The notes below the pieces were generated by a model. That model saw only the letters and a list, made by a program, of their open reading frames with translations, did no database searches and had not been told where the DNA came from. Shown one piece after another: positions 18,719-27,110 of a DNA stretch of 43,598 nucleotides. The stretch lies in assembly GCA_945875865.1 (NCBI GenBank), contig CAMCMF010000009.1, positions 1-43,598 of the forward strand. The letters are read 5' to 3'. The position numbers were made by a program, and so were the translations under genes. Within the stretch, counting starts at the first letter, position 1, and every line of letters starts with the position of its first letter. This stretch comes from Rhizobium sp. Q54. Its GTDB lineage: Bacteria; Pseudomonadota; Alphaproteobacteria; Rickettsiales; UBA1997.

Positions 18719-19763
18719 GATTACAACTAATGATTTTGATTTTGATTTACCTTCAGAACTGATAGCTCAATCGCCTTTTTTTCCAAAAGAAGAAACTTCG
18801 ATGCTAGTCTTTGACGGCGCAAAAATTCTTGATTCACAGCTAATCAAGCTAATTGATTTTTTGCAAGAAGGAGATGTGTTGGTATTTAACGATGCGCGAG
18901 TGATCAAAGCAAAGTTAAGCGCAAAAATTTTACGCAATTCCGCTAGGCTCGATTTTAATTTAGATCAGGAAAATCAAGGCAGCTGGAACGCTTTATGCAA
19001 GCCAGCAAAAAAGGTTAGCGCGGGCGATAAGTTAGAAATCGCCGATGATTTTTTTGCCGAAGTTTTAGAAAAAACTGATGATGGTTTTATCAAAATAAAA
19101 TTTGATTGTGTTGATGAAGAGCTGCGCGCAAAGCTTGATAAATATGGCGCCATACCACTTCCTCCTTACATAAAACGCGGATCCTTCGACGGACTCAGGA
19201 TGACCGAGGATCAAAAAAATTATCAAACAATTTATGCAGCGAATGGTATGGCAGTTGCTGCGCCAACTGCAGGGTTGCATTTTGATGAGAAAATTTTTGC
19301 GGCGCTTGAAACAAAAAAAATCGTGAAAGTTTTTGTTACTTTAAATGTTGGCGCCGGAACTTTTTTGCCAGTGAGAAGTGAATTTCTGGAACAACATAAA
19401 ATGCATCGCGAATCTTTTTCGATTAACAAAGAAGCCGCTGATTTGATTAATTCCGCGAAAAAAAATGGTAAAAAAATTATTGCCGTTGGAACAACTTCGC
19501 TGCGAGTTTTGGAATCAGTGGCTGATGAAAATGGCTTGCTTACAGCCGCAACATCAAACACCGAGATTTTTATTTATCCGCCTTATCGCTTCAGAGTTGT
19601 GGATATTTTAATGACAAATTTTCATCTACCGAAATCAACTTTATTCATGCTGATTTGCGCTTTTGTTGGCAAGGAAAATGCTGAGAAAATTTACCATCAT
19701 GCCATCACCAAGAAATATCGTTTTTATTCCTATGGCGATGCTTCGCTACTATACCGAAACTGA
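18717..19763 (+). CDS. queA: S-adenosylmethionine:tRNA ribosyltransferase-isomerase
   Basis: Transfers and isomerises ribose from SAM onto 7-aminomethyl-7-deazaguanine in tRNA, the penultimate part of queuosine synthesis; tgt, the preceding enzyme, is also in this window. The start at 18717 gives MITTNDFDFDLPSELIAQ, matching the family N terminus; the open frame extends upstream but only through ubiE antisense sequence. Landmarks include GDVLVFNDARVIKA, VAAPTAGLHFD, VGAGTFLPVR and the end YSYGDASLL. An extra segment after PPYIKR (GSFDGLRMT) is encoded by a palindromic repeat remnant. The stop lies in the first bases of a 139-bp-type repeat. Confidence 0.95.
   Translation: MITTNDFDFDLPSELIAQSPFFPKEETSMLVFDGAKILDSQLIKLIDFLQEGDVLVFNDARVIKAKLSAKILRNSARLDFNLDQENQGSWNALCKPAKKVSAGDKLEIADDFFAEVLEKTDDGFIKIKFDCVDEELRAKLDKYGAIPLPPYIKRGSFDGLRMTEDQKNYQTIYAANGMAVAAPTAGLHFDEKIFAALETKKIVKVFVTLNVGAGTFLPVRSEFLEQHKMHRESFSINKEAADLINSAKKNGKKIIAVGTTSLRVLESVADENGLLTAATSNTEIFIYPPYRFRVVDILMTNFHLPKSTLFMLICAFVGKENAEKIYHHAITKKYRFYSYGDASLLYRN
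19179..19212. repeat. Palindromic repeat remnant inside queA
   Basis: GATCCT at 19180-19185 pairs with AGGATC at 19207-19212, and an inner ATCCT/AGGAT pair is present. The segment lies in frame and encodes GSFDGLRMT, which is atypical for QueA at this position. It resembles the short dispersed palindromes common in bacterial intergenic DNA. Confidence 0.5.
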
Positions 19764-19870
19764 TTCAAGAACCCGAACTCAAAAATAAAGAGTCGGTATA
19801 TGGGGTTCCCCACGACTGTGGGGCGCAGGTCATCCTGCGTAAAAACAAAATCAATATACCTAATCGGCTG
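19750..19870 (+). repeat. 139-bp repeat family, copy 1 (3'-truncated)
   Basis: Begins TATACCGAAACTGATTC and contains two compact hairpins (CCCCAC/GTGGGG and CGCAGG/CCTGCG). It matches copies 2 and 3 closely until about TAATCGGCT, after which the common 3' end is missing. The queA stop codon lies in its first bases. Confidence 0.85.
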
Positions 19871-19884
19871 GGCGCCCTTAAAAA

Positions 19885-20430
19885 TCAGTTGTAACTATTG
19901 TTAAGCCAACCAGGAACAGAAGTATCTTTCATGGGCTCGACTCTAATCAAAGCACTGCGATTTGGATCAATAATACCCAATTTATATTCCGCTTTATAAG
20001 CTGCTAGCAGGCGATCCATTTTAATGGTTTTTCCACCGAGATTTGGAGAATCGGAGCTAACAACTTCTAGATCGTTCTGCTCAAAATAAATCTGCACGTA
20101 ATTGTAAGTTGAGTGATCTTTGATGCTGGGTAAACTATTTTCTCTGAAGTAAAATTCGCGCGTGATATTATCGCCAGACTCATTAACCCAGGTGACCTTG
20201 ACCAAACCAAAAAAATCTGCAGCACTTCTCATATAAAATGATTGGCTTCTACTATCTCCAGGAGCAAGTCCTGGAAGGGTTAGGGCGTTATTTTTTGCCC
20301 ATTCGCAGCGAATGTTTTTAATTGCGCTTTGGCTGGCATTACTGAAATAAATTACCGGACTTTCTAATGTCGGGCGCATGCTGCAAGACGAAACCAAAAG
20401 ACCGCAGAGAATAATAATTTTCTTAAACAT
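19885..20430 (-). CDS. Predicted lipoprotein of unknown function
   Basis: 181 residues with a signal peptide and lipobox VSSC (Cys16 of MFKKIIILCGLLVSSC), so probably an envelope lipoprotein. The mature part shows no family I recognise. It is soluble-looking with beta-rich patches (PVIYFSNASQSAIKNIRCEW, REFYFRENSLPSI, YNYVQIYFEQNDLEVV). The gene is flanked by direct copies of the 139-bp repeat (copy 1 downstream, copies 2-3 upstream), so copies 2-3 occupy its promoter region. Confidence 0.7.
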   Translation of the reverse strand: MFKKIIILCGLLVSSCSMRPTLESPVIYFSNASQSAIKNIRCEWAKNNALTLPGLAPGDSRSQSFYMRSAADFFGLVKVTWVNESGDNITREFYFRENSLPSIKDHSTYNYVQIYFEQNDLEVVSSDSPNLGGKTIKMDRLLAAYKAEYKLGIIDPNRSALIRVEPMKDTSVPGWLNNSYN

Positions 20431-20436
20431 TTTATC

Positions 20437-20575
20437 TATACCGAAACTGATTCAAGAAACCGAACTAAAAAATAAAGAGTCGGTATATGGGGTTCCCCAC
20501 GACCGTGGGGCGCAGGCCATCCTGCGTAAAAACAAAATCAATAGACCGAATCGGCTTTTTGAAGCTGATTTGGTA
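20437..20575 (+). repeat. 139-bp repeat family, copy 2
   Basis: A full copy from TATACCGAAACTGATTC to GCTGATTTGGTATA, with partly complementary ends (TATACC/GGTATA) and the same two internal hairpins as copy 1. It directly abuts copy 3, in tandem. Short open frames across copies 2 and 3 follow the repeat period and look spurious. Confidence 0.9.
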
Positions 20576-20716
20576 TATACCGAAACCAATTCAAGAAACC
20601 GAACTAAAAAATAAAGAGTCGGTATATGGGGTTCCCCACTACTGTGGGGCGCAGGCCATTCTGCGTAAAAACAAAATCAATAGACCGAATCGGCTTTTTG
20701 AAGCTGATTTGGTCTA
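20576..20716 (+). repeat. 139-bp repeat family, copy 3, overlapping the glycosyltransferase 3' end
   Basis: Nearly identical to copy 2. On the minus strand its last 40 bp encode the final residues of the glycosyltransferase (NRPNQLQKADSVY) and supply its TGA stop. Confidence 0.9.
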
Positions 20717-21492
20717 TTAGATTGCGCTTGGAATAATTCACGAATTTTGATTGCCTTAACAAAGCGCGAGAAGGCGAAAAGCGAACTGTAGATAACGCCA
20801 TTAAATCCGTAAATAAAATAACGACGCAAGAAAAAAGCTTTGAAAAAAGCAAAAAGCGGCGTGAAAAAAACTTTCAAAAATGAAGTATTTTTTCCTTTTT
20901 TTAAAGCGTCATTAGCCTGCATTTGCGAGTAAGAATTAATCTTCTCAATCCAATGCGAAAATGAACGAAAAGATTGGTGATAAATTATGTTTTTTAATTG
21001 AGAAATTTTTAGCTGATTATCTGATGATTTTAGCATTACAGAATCATGAATTGTACTATCGCTAAAACCAGCAAAATCCTTGTTATAAAGACGAAACTGA
21101 TTGTAATAATAAGCTAATTTTTTTGGCTTTTTTTCGAAGCGAAATTTATTGACTATTTTCACACGAAAGCCGGCTAAATTTTCATCAATTTTTTTTGAAA
21201 ATATTTCCGAGATTTCGGCGCATAATTCTTCAGAAACTTCTTCATCAGCATCAATATTTAAAATCCATTTATTGCGACATTGCTTTTCACCAAAGATCTT
21301 TTGTTCTCCGTAACCCCTCCATTCATTAAACATAACTTTTGCACCAGCGCGAAGTGCAATATCGCAAGTATTGTCACTACTTCCAGAATCGATCACCAAA
21401 ACTTCATCAGCAATTTTTTTTACCGCATTTATAATTTCTAAAATACGGTCGGCTTCATTTTTAGTAATTATAAAAACTGAGATTGGAGTCAT
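20677..21492 (-). CDS. Family 2 glycosyltransferase, LPS-core (WaaE/KdtX-like) type
   Basis: Predicted cytoplasmic-face sugar transferase for lipopolysaccharide or a related glycan. 271 residues with the GT-A fold start (SVFIITKNEADRILEIINAV), the nucleotide-binding VLVIDSGSSDNTCDIA and the metal-binding region LNIDADEEVS. C-terminal basic/aromatic amphipathic stretches (FFTPLFAFFKAFFLRRYFI) suggest membrane association. The last 13 residues come from repeat copy 3, so the natural C terminus was probably near KIRELFQ. The donor and acceptor sugars cannot be told. Confidence 0.85.
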   Translation of the reverse strand: MTPISVFIITKNEADRILEIINAVKKIADEVLVIDSGSSDNTCDIALRAGAKVMFNEWRGYGEQKIFGEKQCRNKWILNIDADEEVSEELCAEISEIFSKKIDENLAGFRVKIVNKFRFEKKPKKLAYYYNQFRLYNKDFAGFSDSTIHDSVMLKSSDNQLKISQLKNIIYHQSFRSFSHWIEKINSYSQMQANDALKKGKNTSFLKVFFTPLFAFFKAFFLRRYFIYGFNGVIYSSLFAFSRFVKAIKIRELFQAQSNRPNQLQKADSVY

Positions 21493-21517
21493 AAAATAAT
21501 TGATTTACTTAAGTGTC

Positions 21518-21531
21518 GGTTAATATTAACC
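21518..21531. promoter_or_regulatory. 14-bp perfect palindrome between divergent genes
   Basis: GGTTAATATTAACC, extended by GTGT/ACAC-like flanks, lies in the 89-bp gap between the divergent glycosyltransferase and dsbA-like starts. It could be an operator, but a 14-bp palindrome can occur by chance in AT-rich DNA. Confidence 0.3.
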
Positions 21532-21581
21532 ACACGACTAAATTCCTGAGCTATTAATTGCAGTCAACTCCAAGTTTAATT

Positions 21582-22388
21582 ATGAACAAAATATCGAAAA
21601 AAACTTTACTCATCGCAGTAAGTGCAGCTTTATTAATTGGCTTCGTGGCGCTAGTTATTCACAACTATAAAACCAAAACCTCATTCAAATATAATTCCTC
21701 CGCTCCGACTGAATCTGCAGTGAGTACTGAGGTAGAAAAAAATCCGCAAGATGCCGTTAACGCCTCGGTAAATAAGAATGCAGAGAGTGAACTTAGTGAG
21801 TTACGTAAAAAGAGCAATTTAACCAAAGCGCTGCCAGGAGATTTTATTTTAGGCGATAAAAACGCGCCGGTAACCATGATTGAATATGCTTCTATTTCTT
21901 GCCCACATTGCGCTTCTTTTTCGCGCGAATCATTCGAAAAATTAAAAACCGAATATGTGGATAGCGGCAAAGTTCAATTCATCTTCCGCTCTTTCCCACT
22001 CGATCAATCTGCCCTCACCGCCACAATGTTTGCAGTGTGCCAAGCTCAAGACAACAAAGAGCAAATGGTCGAAAAATATTACGCGACTTTGAAAATTTTA
22101 TTCAAAACTCAAGATTCTTGGGGCTTTGATGTAAACGCTGTCGATAAAATTGAAGCCATTGCCAAGCTTGATGGCATGAGCTCCGAGCGCTTTAAAAGCT
22201 GCGTTAATGACAAGGCTCTGCAAGATAAAATTCTTAACTCGCGCATGGAAGCTGCGCATTCATTACAAATCAGATCAGCTCCGAGCTTTTTCGTAAATGG
22301 CGAAATTTCTGAAGGTTATGTTGATTATCTAACTCTCAAAAAATTGATCGATCAAAAATTAGCAGAAAAAAATAATGCCAGAAGTTAA
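21582..22388 (+). CDS. DsbA-family thiol:disulfide oxidoreductase
   Basis: Predicted periplasmic thioredoxin-fold oxidase anchored by an N-terminal helix (LLIAVSAALLIGFVALVI). 268 residues from the ATG at 21582; the frame extends to an upstream TTG, but the ATG gives a clean signal-anchor. A Ser/Glu/Asn-rich linker leads to the thioredoxin domain with active site CPHC (Cys107, Cys110) and the cis-Pro loop RSAPSFFVNG. This resembles the DsbA/BdbD group common in alphaproteobacteria. The ABC ATPase gene overlaps its 3' end by 14 bp. Confidence 0.9.
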   Translation: MNKISKKTLLIAVSAALLIGFVALVIHNYKTKTSFKYNSSAPTESAVSTEVEKNPQDAVNASVNKNAESELSELRKKSNLTKALPGDFILGDKNAPVTMIEYASISCPHCASFSRESFEKLKTEYVDSGKVQFIFRSFPLDQSALTATMFAVCQAQDNKEQMVEKYYATLKILFKTQDSWGFDVNAVDKIEAIAKLDGMSSERFKSCVNDKALQDKILNSRMEAAHSLQIRSAPSFFVNGEISEGYVDYLTLKKLIDQKLAEKNNARS

Positions 22389-23154
22389 ACAGGTTCCAAA
22401 ACTTGCCATCAAAAATCTCACTAAAAGTTTTGGTGAAAAACAGGTTCTAACTGGAATTAATCTTGATGTTAAAAAAGGTGAATCGGTCGTAATTCTCGGC
22501 GGTTCTGGCAGTGGAAAATCAGTGCTAATAAAAATCATTGCCAGCCTGATTTCTCCAAGCGCCGGCTCTATTCAAATTGATGGCGAAGAAGTCACAAATA
22601 TCAACTCCAAAAATCGCGATAAGTTGATGGAAAAATTTGGTTTTCTTTTTCAAGGCGGCGCTTTGTTTGATTCACTTTTGGTTTGGGAGAATATTGCTTT
22701 TCGTCTGCTTTATCAAAAAAAGATGAACAAAAAAGATGCGCGCGAAATCGCCATGCAAAAATTAAAAGCCGTTGGTTTGAGCGAAAGAACTGCCGATCTT
22801 TATCCTTCAGAACTTTCCGGCGGTATGCAAAAACGCGCCTCACTTGCTCGCGCAATTGCCTCAGCTCCAGAAATTATTTTCTTTGACGAGCCCACAACTG
22901 GTCTGGATCCTATCATGGCTGATGTTATCAATAATCTGATTGTTTCTAACTCCAAAGAACTTGGCGCCACCACCATTACCATTACTCACGACATGCATTC
23001 AGCACGCAAAATTGCTGACAAAGTTGCGATGCTTTACGAAGGAAAAATTATTTGGTTTGGCGATGTAAAAAATATGGATTCATCAGAAAATGCTTATCTC
23101 GATCAATTCATCCACGGCCGCGCCGAAGGCCCTATAAATTTTTTAGCAAAATAA
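22375..23154 (+). CDS. mlaF: ABC transporter ATP-binding protein, MlaF-like
   Basis: ATPase of an Mla-type phospholipid transport system that maintains outer-membrane asymmetry. At 259 residues it has Walker A GGSGSGKS (residues 42-49), Q-loop FLFQGGALFDSL, signature LSGGMQKRASLARAIA, Walker B IIFFDEPTTGLDPI and the H-loop THDMHSA. The GGALFDSL and SGGMQKR wording is characteristic of the MlaF/Ttg2A group. Its permease and MlaD partners are not beside it. It overlaps the dsbA-like gene by 14 bp, and the first pilin-like gene starts 3 bp after its stop. Confidence 0.88.
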   Translation: MPEVKQVPKLAIKNLTKSFGEKQVLTGINLDVKKGESVVILGGSGSGKSVLIKIIASLISPSAGSIQIDGEEVTNINSKNRDKLMEKFGFLFQGGALFDSLLVWENIAFRLLYQKKMNKKDAREIAMQKLKAVGLSERTADLYPSELSGGMQKRASLARAIASAPEIIFFDEPTTGLDPIMADVINNLIVSNSKELGATTITITHDMHSARKIADKVAMLYEGKIIWFGDVKNMDSSENAYLDQFIHGRAEGPINFLAK

Positions 23155-23157
23155 TTC

Positions 23158-24012
23158 ATGAAAAAAGCTTTCTCCCTAATCGAACTTTCGATCGTAATTT
23201 TAATCATCGGAATTTTGCTTGCTGGAGTTACTCAAAGCTCACGAATGATTAAACAATTCCGCATCAAAACCGCACAAACTTTAACTCAAAGTTCACCAGT
23301 TGCTTCGATAAAAGATTTGAGTTTGTGGTATGAAACTTCGATGGAAACCAGCTTTCTAGCCGCTGAAACAGAAGATACTTTGCCCCTCAGCACTTGGCAT
23401 GATATCAATCCGCAATCAACTACAAAAAATAACGCCGCACAAGAAACCTCAAACAACAAGCCAAAATATTATGAAAATATTTTTAACAATGCTCTTCCAG
23501 CAATTCGCTTTGATGGCACTAGCGATTTCATGACTTTTGATGGCACAATTTTGGTCGGCAGCAATTATACAATTTTTGTTGTTGAACAAAGAAGAGATAA
23601 TGATAATGAATCTTATTTATTTGGCGGAACTGACTCTACTCCAGCAGCCAATTTGCATATTGGCTATCGTGATACTGGCACCATAACACAAGCTCATTTT
23701 GGTAGCGATCTAAATTATAATATTGCTGCATACAGCGCCCCAATACCAAGAATTCATAGCTTTATGTTTAGCGCTTCTGCTGGTAAAAAATATTGGATGA
23801 ATGGCGGAACAACTCCTGAGGCATCCAACTCCTCACAAACTACAGCCTTAATTTCTTACGCTGGAGCAGCTCTTGGCGGATATAGATCAAATGGTAATTA
23901 TTATAATGGTGATATTGCCGAAATTATAGTTTTTACCCGCGCCCTAAAAACCGAAGAAAGACAATCCGTGGAAGATTATTTAAGCAAAAAATATGCGATA
24001 AAACTTTCTTAA
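23158..24012 (+). CDS. Pilin-like protein with LamG/concanavalin A-like domain, paralog 1
   Basis: 284 residues. The N terminus MKKAFSLIELSIVILIIGIL is a type IV prepilin signal: short basic leader, FSLIEL with Glu at +5, then a long hydrophobic helix. The residue before Phe is Ala instead of the usual Gly, which some pseudopilins tolerate. The rest resembles a LamG-type jelly roll (ALPAIRFDGTSDFMTFDG, YTIFVVEQRR, IAEIIVFTRALKTEERQSVE, DYLSKKYAIKL). It is probably exported and membrane- or fibre-associated, with glycan binding a guess. It starts 3 bp after the mlaF-like gene, with its paralog 6 bp downstream. No prepilin peptidase or pilus ATPase is in the window. Confidence 0.8.
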   Translation: MKKAFSLIELSIVILIIGILLAGVTQSSRMIKQFRIKTAQTLTQSSPVASIKDLSLWYETSMETSFLAAETEDTLPLSTWHDINPQSTTKNNAAQETSNNKPKYYENIFNNALPAIRFDGTSDFMTFDGTILVGSNYTIFVVEQRRDNDNESYLFGGTDSTPAANLHIGYRDTGTITQAHFGSDLNYNIAAYSAPIPRIHSFMFSASAGKKYWMNGGTTPEASNSSQTTALISYAGAALGGYRSNGNYYNGDIAEIIVFTRALKTEERQSVEDYLSKKYAIKLS

Positions 24013-24018
24013 AATTTC

Positions 24019-24858
24019 ATGAAAAAAGCCTTCTCCTTATTCGAGCTTTCAATCGTAATTCTGATCATCGCGGTGATTATTATTGGAATCACTCAAAGCG
24101 GCAGCTTAGTCAAAAAATCCCGTCTCGCAACTGCTCAAGCTCTAACAGAAAATTCTATCGTTAATAATCTTGATGGTTTGCTTGCTTGGTATGAGACCTC
24201 TCTTGAAAGCAGTTTTTTGGCTAGCGAAATCGGCGATGGTAATTTGATCAGCAGCTGGATGGATAATAATTCGAAGGCGGTAAATAAAAATCACGCCACT
24301 CAGGCCACCTCTGCAAATAAGCCAAAATTTTACGAAAATGTTTTTAATGGCGCAATTCCAGCAATGCGCTTTGACGGAACAAACGATTTGATGGATTTTG
24401 ATGGAAGCGCTCTAGCAAGTAGTGCTTACAGCATTTTTGTTGTTGAGCAAAGAAGAAGTTCTGCCGGTGATAATTATTTTATCGGTGGCACTACCATTGC
24501 TGCAAATAGCAATTTGCTATTGGGCTATATCATTAACACGACAGTAACTCAGGGACATTATGCAAACGATCTCGACGTTGCAATTGCAGCTTACTCTGCA
24601 CCAATAGCGAGAATTCACACTTTCTCTTTTGATACCACTAATGGAAAAAATCACTTCATTAACGGGGCTTCAATAGGCTCTGCTGCTCAACTCACCGCCT
24701 TAGCTTCATATAGTGGAGCAGCACTTGGAAGATATAGTAGCAGCTTTTATAACGGCGATATTGCTGAAGTAATTATTTTTAAAACAAAGCTAAAAAGTGA
24801 AGATCGTGCGGCGGTAGAAATTTATTTGAGTAAAAAATACGGCATAAAATTTTCTTAA
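24019..24858 (+). CDS. Pilin-like protein with LamG/concanavalin A-like domain, paralog 2
   Basis: 279 residues, a tandem duplicate of the preceding gene with the same layout: prepilin-type leader MKKAFSLFELSIVILIIAVI, then a LamG-like domain (AIPAMRFDGTNDLMDFDGS, YSIFVVEQRRSS, IAEVIIFKTKLKSEDRAAVE, IYLSKKYGIKF). Similarity is strongest at the N terminus and at the LamG ends, while the middle has diverged, suggesting selection for a different surface. The start of a third copy follows 3 bp after its stop. Confidence 0.8.
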   Translation: MKKAFSLFELSIVILIIAVIIIGITQSGSLVKKSRLATAQALTENSIVNNLDGLLAWYETSLESSFLASEIGDGNLISSWMDNNSKAVNKNHATQATSANKPKFYENVFNGAIPAMRFDGTNDLMDFDGSALASSAYSIFVVEQRRSSAGDNYFIGGTTIAANSNLLLGYIINTTVTQGHYANDLDVAIAAYSAPIARIHTFSFDTTNGKNHFINGASIGSAAQLTALASYSGAALGRYSSSFYNGDIAEVIIFKTKLKSEDRAAVEIYLSKKYGIKFS

Positions 24859-24861
24859 ATT

Positions 24862-24885
24862 ATGAAAAAAGCTTTCTCCCTAGGG
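24862..24885 (+). pseudogene. Fossil start of a third pilin-like gene
   Basis: ATGAAAAAAGCTTTCTCCCT (MKKAFSL) repeats the opening of paralog 1 exactly, after a TTAAATT spacer like that before paralog 2. The sequence then breaks off into unrelated DNA (GGGGAAGCTGGAGATGG) that forms the 3' end of the convergent aminotransferase gene. It is therefore a truncated third copy. Confidence 0.65.
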
Positions 24886-25746
24886 GAAGCTGGAGATGGA
24901 TTTGGGTTTAATAAATTCCGCATAAGCATCATTCAAAATTTTTGCGATTTTGCGATTTTTTCCATCAGAAATTTCCTTGCCATCAATTTTTGCGACAGGG
25001 CGCAATATCAAGCTAGAGCTGGTTAAAAATGCTTCTTTTGCTTTCATCATTTCTGCAACTGAGAAAATTTTTTCCTCCACTTTAATGCCATTTTTTTTCG
25101 CTAATTCAATAATGCGATTGCGCGTGATGCCACATAAAATCAAGCCATCAGCTGGACGAGTGATTAAAGTGTCATTCTCATCGACAATAAAAATATTGGC
25201 GAAACTTCCTTCCGAAACAAATCCATCACGCACCAAAATTGCATCATCAAAGCCATTATCTTTGGCTTTCTGATTGATCATGCTCGAAGCAAAAAGCGCG
25301 ATGCTTTTGATGTCGCAGCGCTTCCAACGAATATCATCATGAGTCATAAAAGAAAATCCGCGCACGAATTCTTCGTCAGAAACTTTTTTGTAAGGTGAAA
25401 CTGTGGCAGAAATTGTTGGCGTTAAACCTTTTGGAAAATATGGTACACGATTTGTGGCGCCTCGCGTAATCTGCATGTAACAGGTTCCGTCGGTTAAATT
25501 ATTTTTTGCAAAAAGATCGAACTGCAATTTTTTTAATTCATCAGCAGAAAAATTATGTTCGATTTTTAACTCGCGCAAACTTCTGAAAAAACGCTCAATA
25601 TGAGCATCGCCATCAACTAATTTTCCACCACGAAAAAGTGTCACTTCGTAAGCGCCATCAGCGAATTGAAAACCACGATCTTCGATGTGAACTAAGCATT
25701 TTTCGTGAGGTAAAAATTCACCGTTTAGATAGCTGATGCGAGTCAT
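24880..25746 (-). CDS. dat: Class IV aminotransferase, D-amino-acid (D-alanine) type
   Basis: PLP enzyme that interconverts D-amino acids and 2-oxo acids, likely D-Ala/D-Glu for peptidoglycan. 288 residues. The opening YLNGEFLPHEKCLVHIEDRG and FADGAYEV are typical, the PLP Lys is Lys147 in RCDIKSIALFA, and the cofactor glutamate region EGSFANIFIV and LILCGITRNRIIELA follow. Branched-chain and aminodeoxychorismate enzymes share this fold, but the RGxQFADG start and DIKS favour the D-amino-acid group. The last residues (SISSFP) overlap the truncated pilin copy and may be a replaced end. Its start lies 3 bp downstream of the enolase stop. Confidence 0.85.
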   Translation of the reverse strand: MTRISYLNGEFLPHEKCLVHIEDRGFQFADGAYEVTLFRGGKLVDGDAHIERFFRSLRELKIEHNFSADELKKLQFDLFAKNNLTDGTCYMQITRGATNRVPYFPKGLTPTISATVSPYKKVSDEEFVRGFSFMTHDDIRWKRCDIKSIALFASSMINQKAKDNGFDDAILVRDGFVSEGSFANIFIVDENDTLITRPADGLILCGITRNRIIELAKKNGIKVEEKIFSVAEMMKAKEAFLTSSSLILRPVAKIDGKEISDGKNRKIAKILNDAYAEFIKPKSISSFP

Positions 25747-25749
25747 ATT

Positions 25750-27027
25750 TTATTTCTTTAGAATTGATTTTCCGGCATAAATAGCGCGGTTTCCTAAATA
25801 TTCTTCAATACGAATTAATTCATTATATTTTGCGGTGCGATCTGATCGGCAAAGCGAGCCAGTTTTTATTTGTCCGCAATTAGTTGCAACTGCAATATGC
25901 GCGATGGTGGTATCTTCAGTTTCGCCAGAACGATGTGATAAAATATTGTTGTAATTCGCCGCTTTCGCGATATTCATTGTTTCCAAAGTTTCGCTTAAAG
26001 TTCCTATTTGATTAACCTTAATCAAGACAGCATTAGCAAGGCCTTGTGCGATTCCTTTTCGTAGAATTTCCGGATTAGTTACAAATAAATCATCGCCAAC
26101 TAACTGAATCTTTTTTCCTAAAGCTTGAGTGATTTTTGCCCAGCCTTCAAAATCATTTTCCGCGCAAGCATCTTCGATGGAAAAAATCGGAAAATTATTC
26201 ACCAAATTTTCGTAATAGCGCACCAATTCATCAGAGCCTAAAATTTTTCCTTCACCATCAAGATGATATTTTCCTCCGCGATAAAATTCAGTTGATGCCG
26301 CATCAAGAGCCAAAACTACATCACTTCCAAGCCTACAGCCTGCTTTCTCTACAGCTTTAGCAATATAATCCAAAGCTTCTTCACTAGAATTTAAATTCGG
26401 CGCAAAACCACCTTCATCACCAACATTTGTGTTGTGACCATCTTTCTTCAGAAGTGATTTTAGATGTTGAAAAATTTCAGCACCGATACGAATTGAATCC
26501 TTAATTGACGAGGCCGCAATCGGCATCACCATAAATTCCTGAATATCGATTTTATTATCAGCATGCTTACCGCCATTGATAATATTCATCATCGGCACTG
26601 GCAAAATTTGCGCCTCACGTCCACCCAAATATTCAAAAAGTGGAAGTTTATTTGAAAGAGCTGCGGCTTTTGCGCAAGCCAGCGAAACCCCCAAAATAGC
26701 GTTGGCACCAAGGTTTGATTTATTTTTTGAGCCATCCATTTCGATCATCATGACATCAATTTCTTTTTGTCTTGAAGCATCAAAGCCAACTAACTTTGCA
26801 GCAATTATTTGATTAACATTTTCAACTGCTTTCAAAACACCTTTACCTAAAAATCTTGTCGCATCGCCATCACGTAGTTCACATGCTTCAAGGCTACCAG
26901 TTGAAGCACCAGAAGGCGCGGCAGCAATTCCAATTGAACCATCAGCCAGATGAATCTCGGCTTCTAAAGTTGGAAATCCGCGTGAATCAAGAATTTCACG
27001 CGCCTTAATAGCGACAATTTGTGTCAT
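25750..27027 (-). CDS. eno: Enolase
   Basis: Interconverts 2-phosphoglycerate and phosphoenolpyruvate. 425 residues, full length. Hallmarks include [14 protein letters not shown] at the start, [27 protein letters not shown], the metal ligands in [15 protein letters not shown] and [11 protein letters not shown], and the catalytic region [10 protein letters not shown] and [15 protein letters not shown]. The gene for the D-amino-acid aminotransferase follows after 3 bp, so the two are probably co-transcribed. Confidence 0.98.
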   Translation of the reverse strand: MTQIVAIKAREILDSRGFPTLEAEIHLADGSIGIAAAPSGASTGSLEACELRDGDATRFLGKGVLKAVENVNQIIAAKLVGFDASRQKEIDVMMIEMDGSKNKSNLGANAILGVSLACAKAAALSNKLPLFEYLGGREAQILPVPMMNIINGGKHADNKIDIQEFMVMPIAASSIKDSIRIGAEIFQHLKSLLKKDGHNTNVGDEGGFAPNLNSSEEALDYIAKAVEKAGCRLGSDVVLALDAASTEFYRGGKYHLDGEGKILGSDELVRYYENLVNNFPIFSIEDACAENDFEGWAKITQALGKKIQLVGDDLFVTNPEILRKGIAQGLANAVLIKVNQIGTLSETLETMNIAKAANYNNILSHRSGETEDTTIAHIAVATNCGQIKTGSLCRSDRTAKYNELIRIEEYLGNRAIYAGKSILKK

Positions 27028-27110
27028 GAATTTTGAAATTGTATTTTTAGAAAGTGTGAGGAATGGTGCAGTTTTTCTGTAGTGTAAAAAAATGTCAAAT
27101 TTTATAAATT

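Noticed and set aside
19750-20716. CRISPR array
   Set aside because: The three repeat copies are about 140 bp long, two abut directly without spacers, and no cas genes are nearby.
20378-20720. Small proteins on the plus strand across the 139-bp repeats
   Set aside because: The open frames simply follow the repeat units, repeat the same residues, overlap the end of the glycosyltransferase and have no ribosome site.
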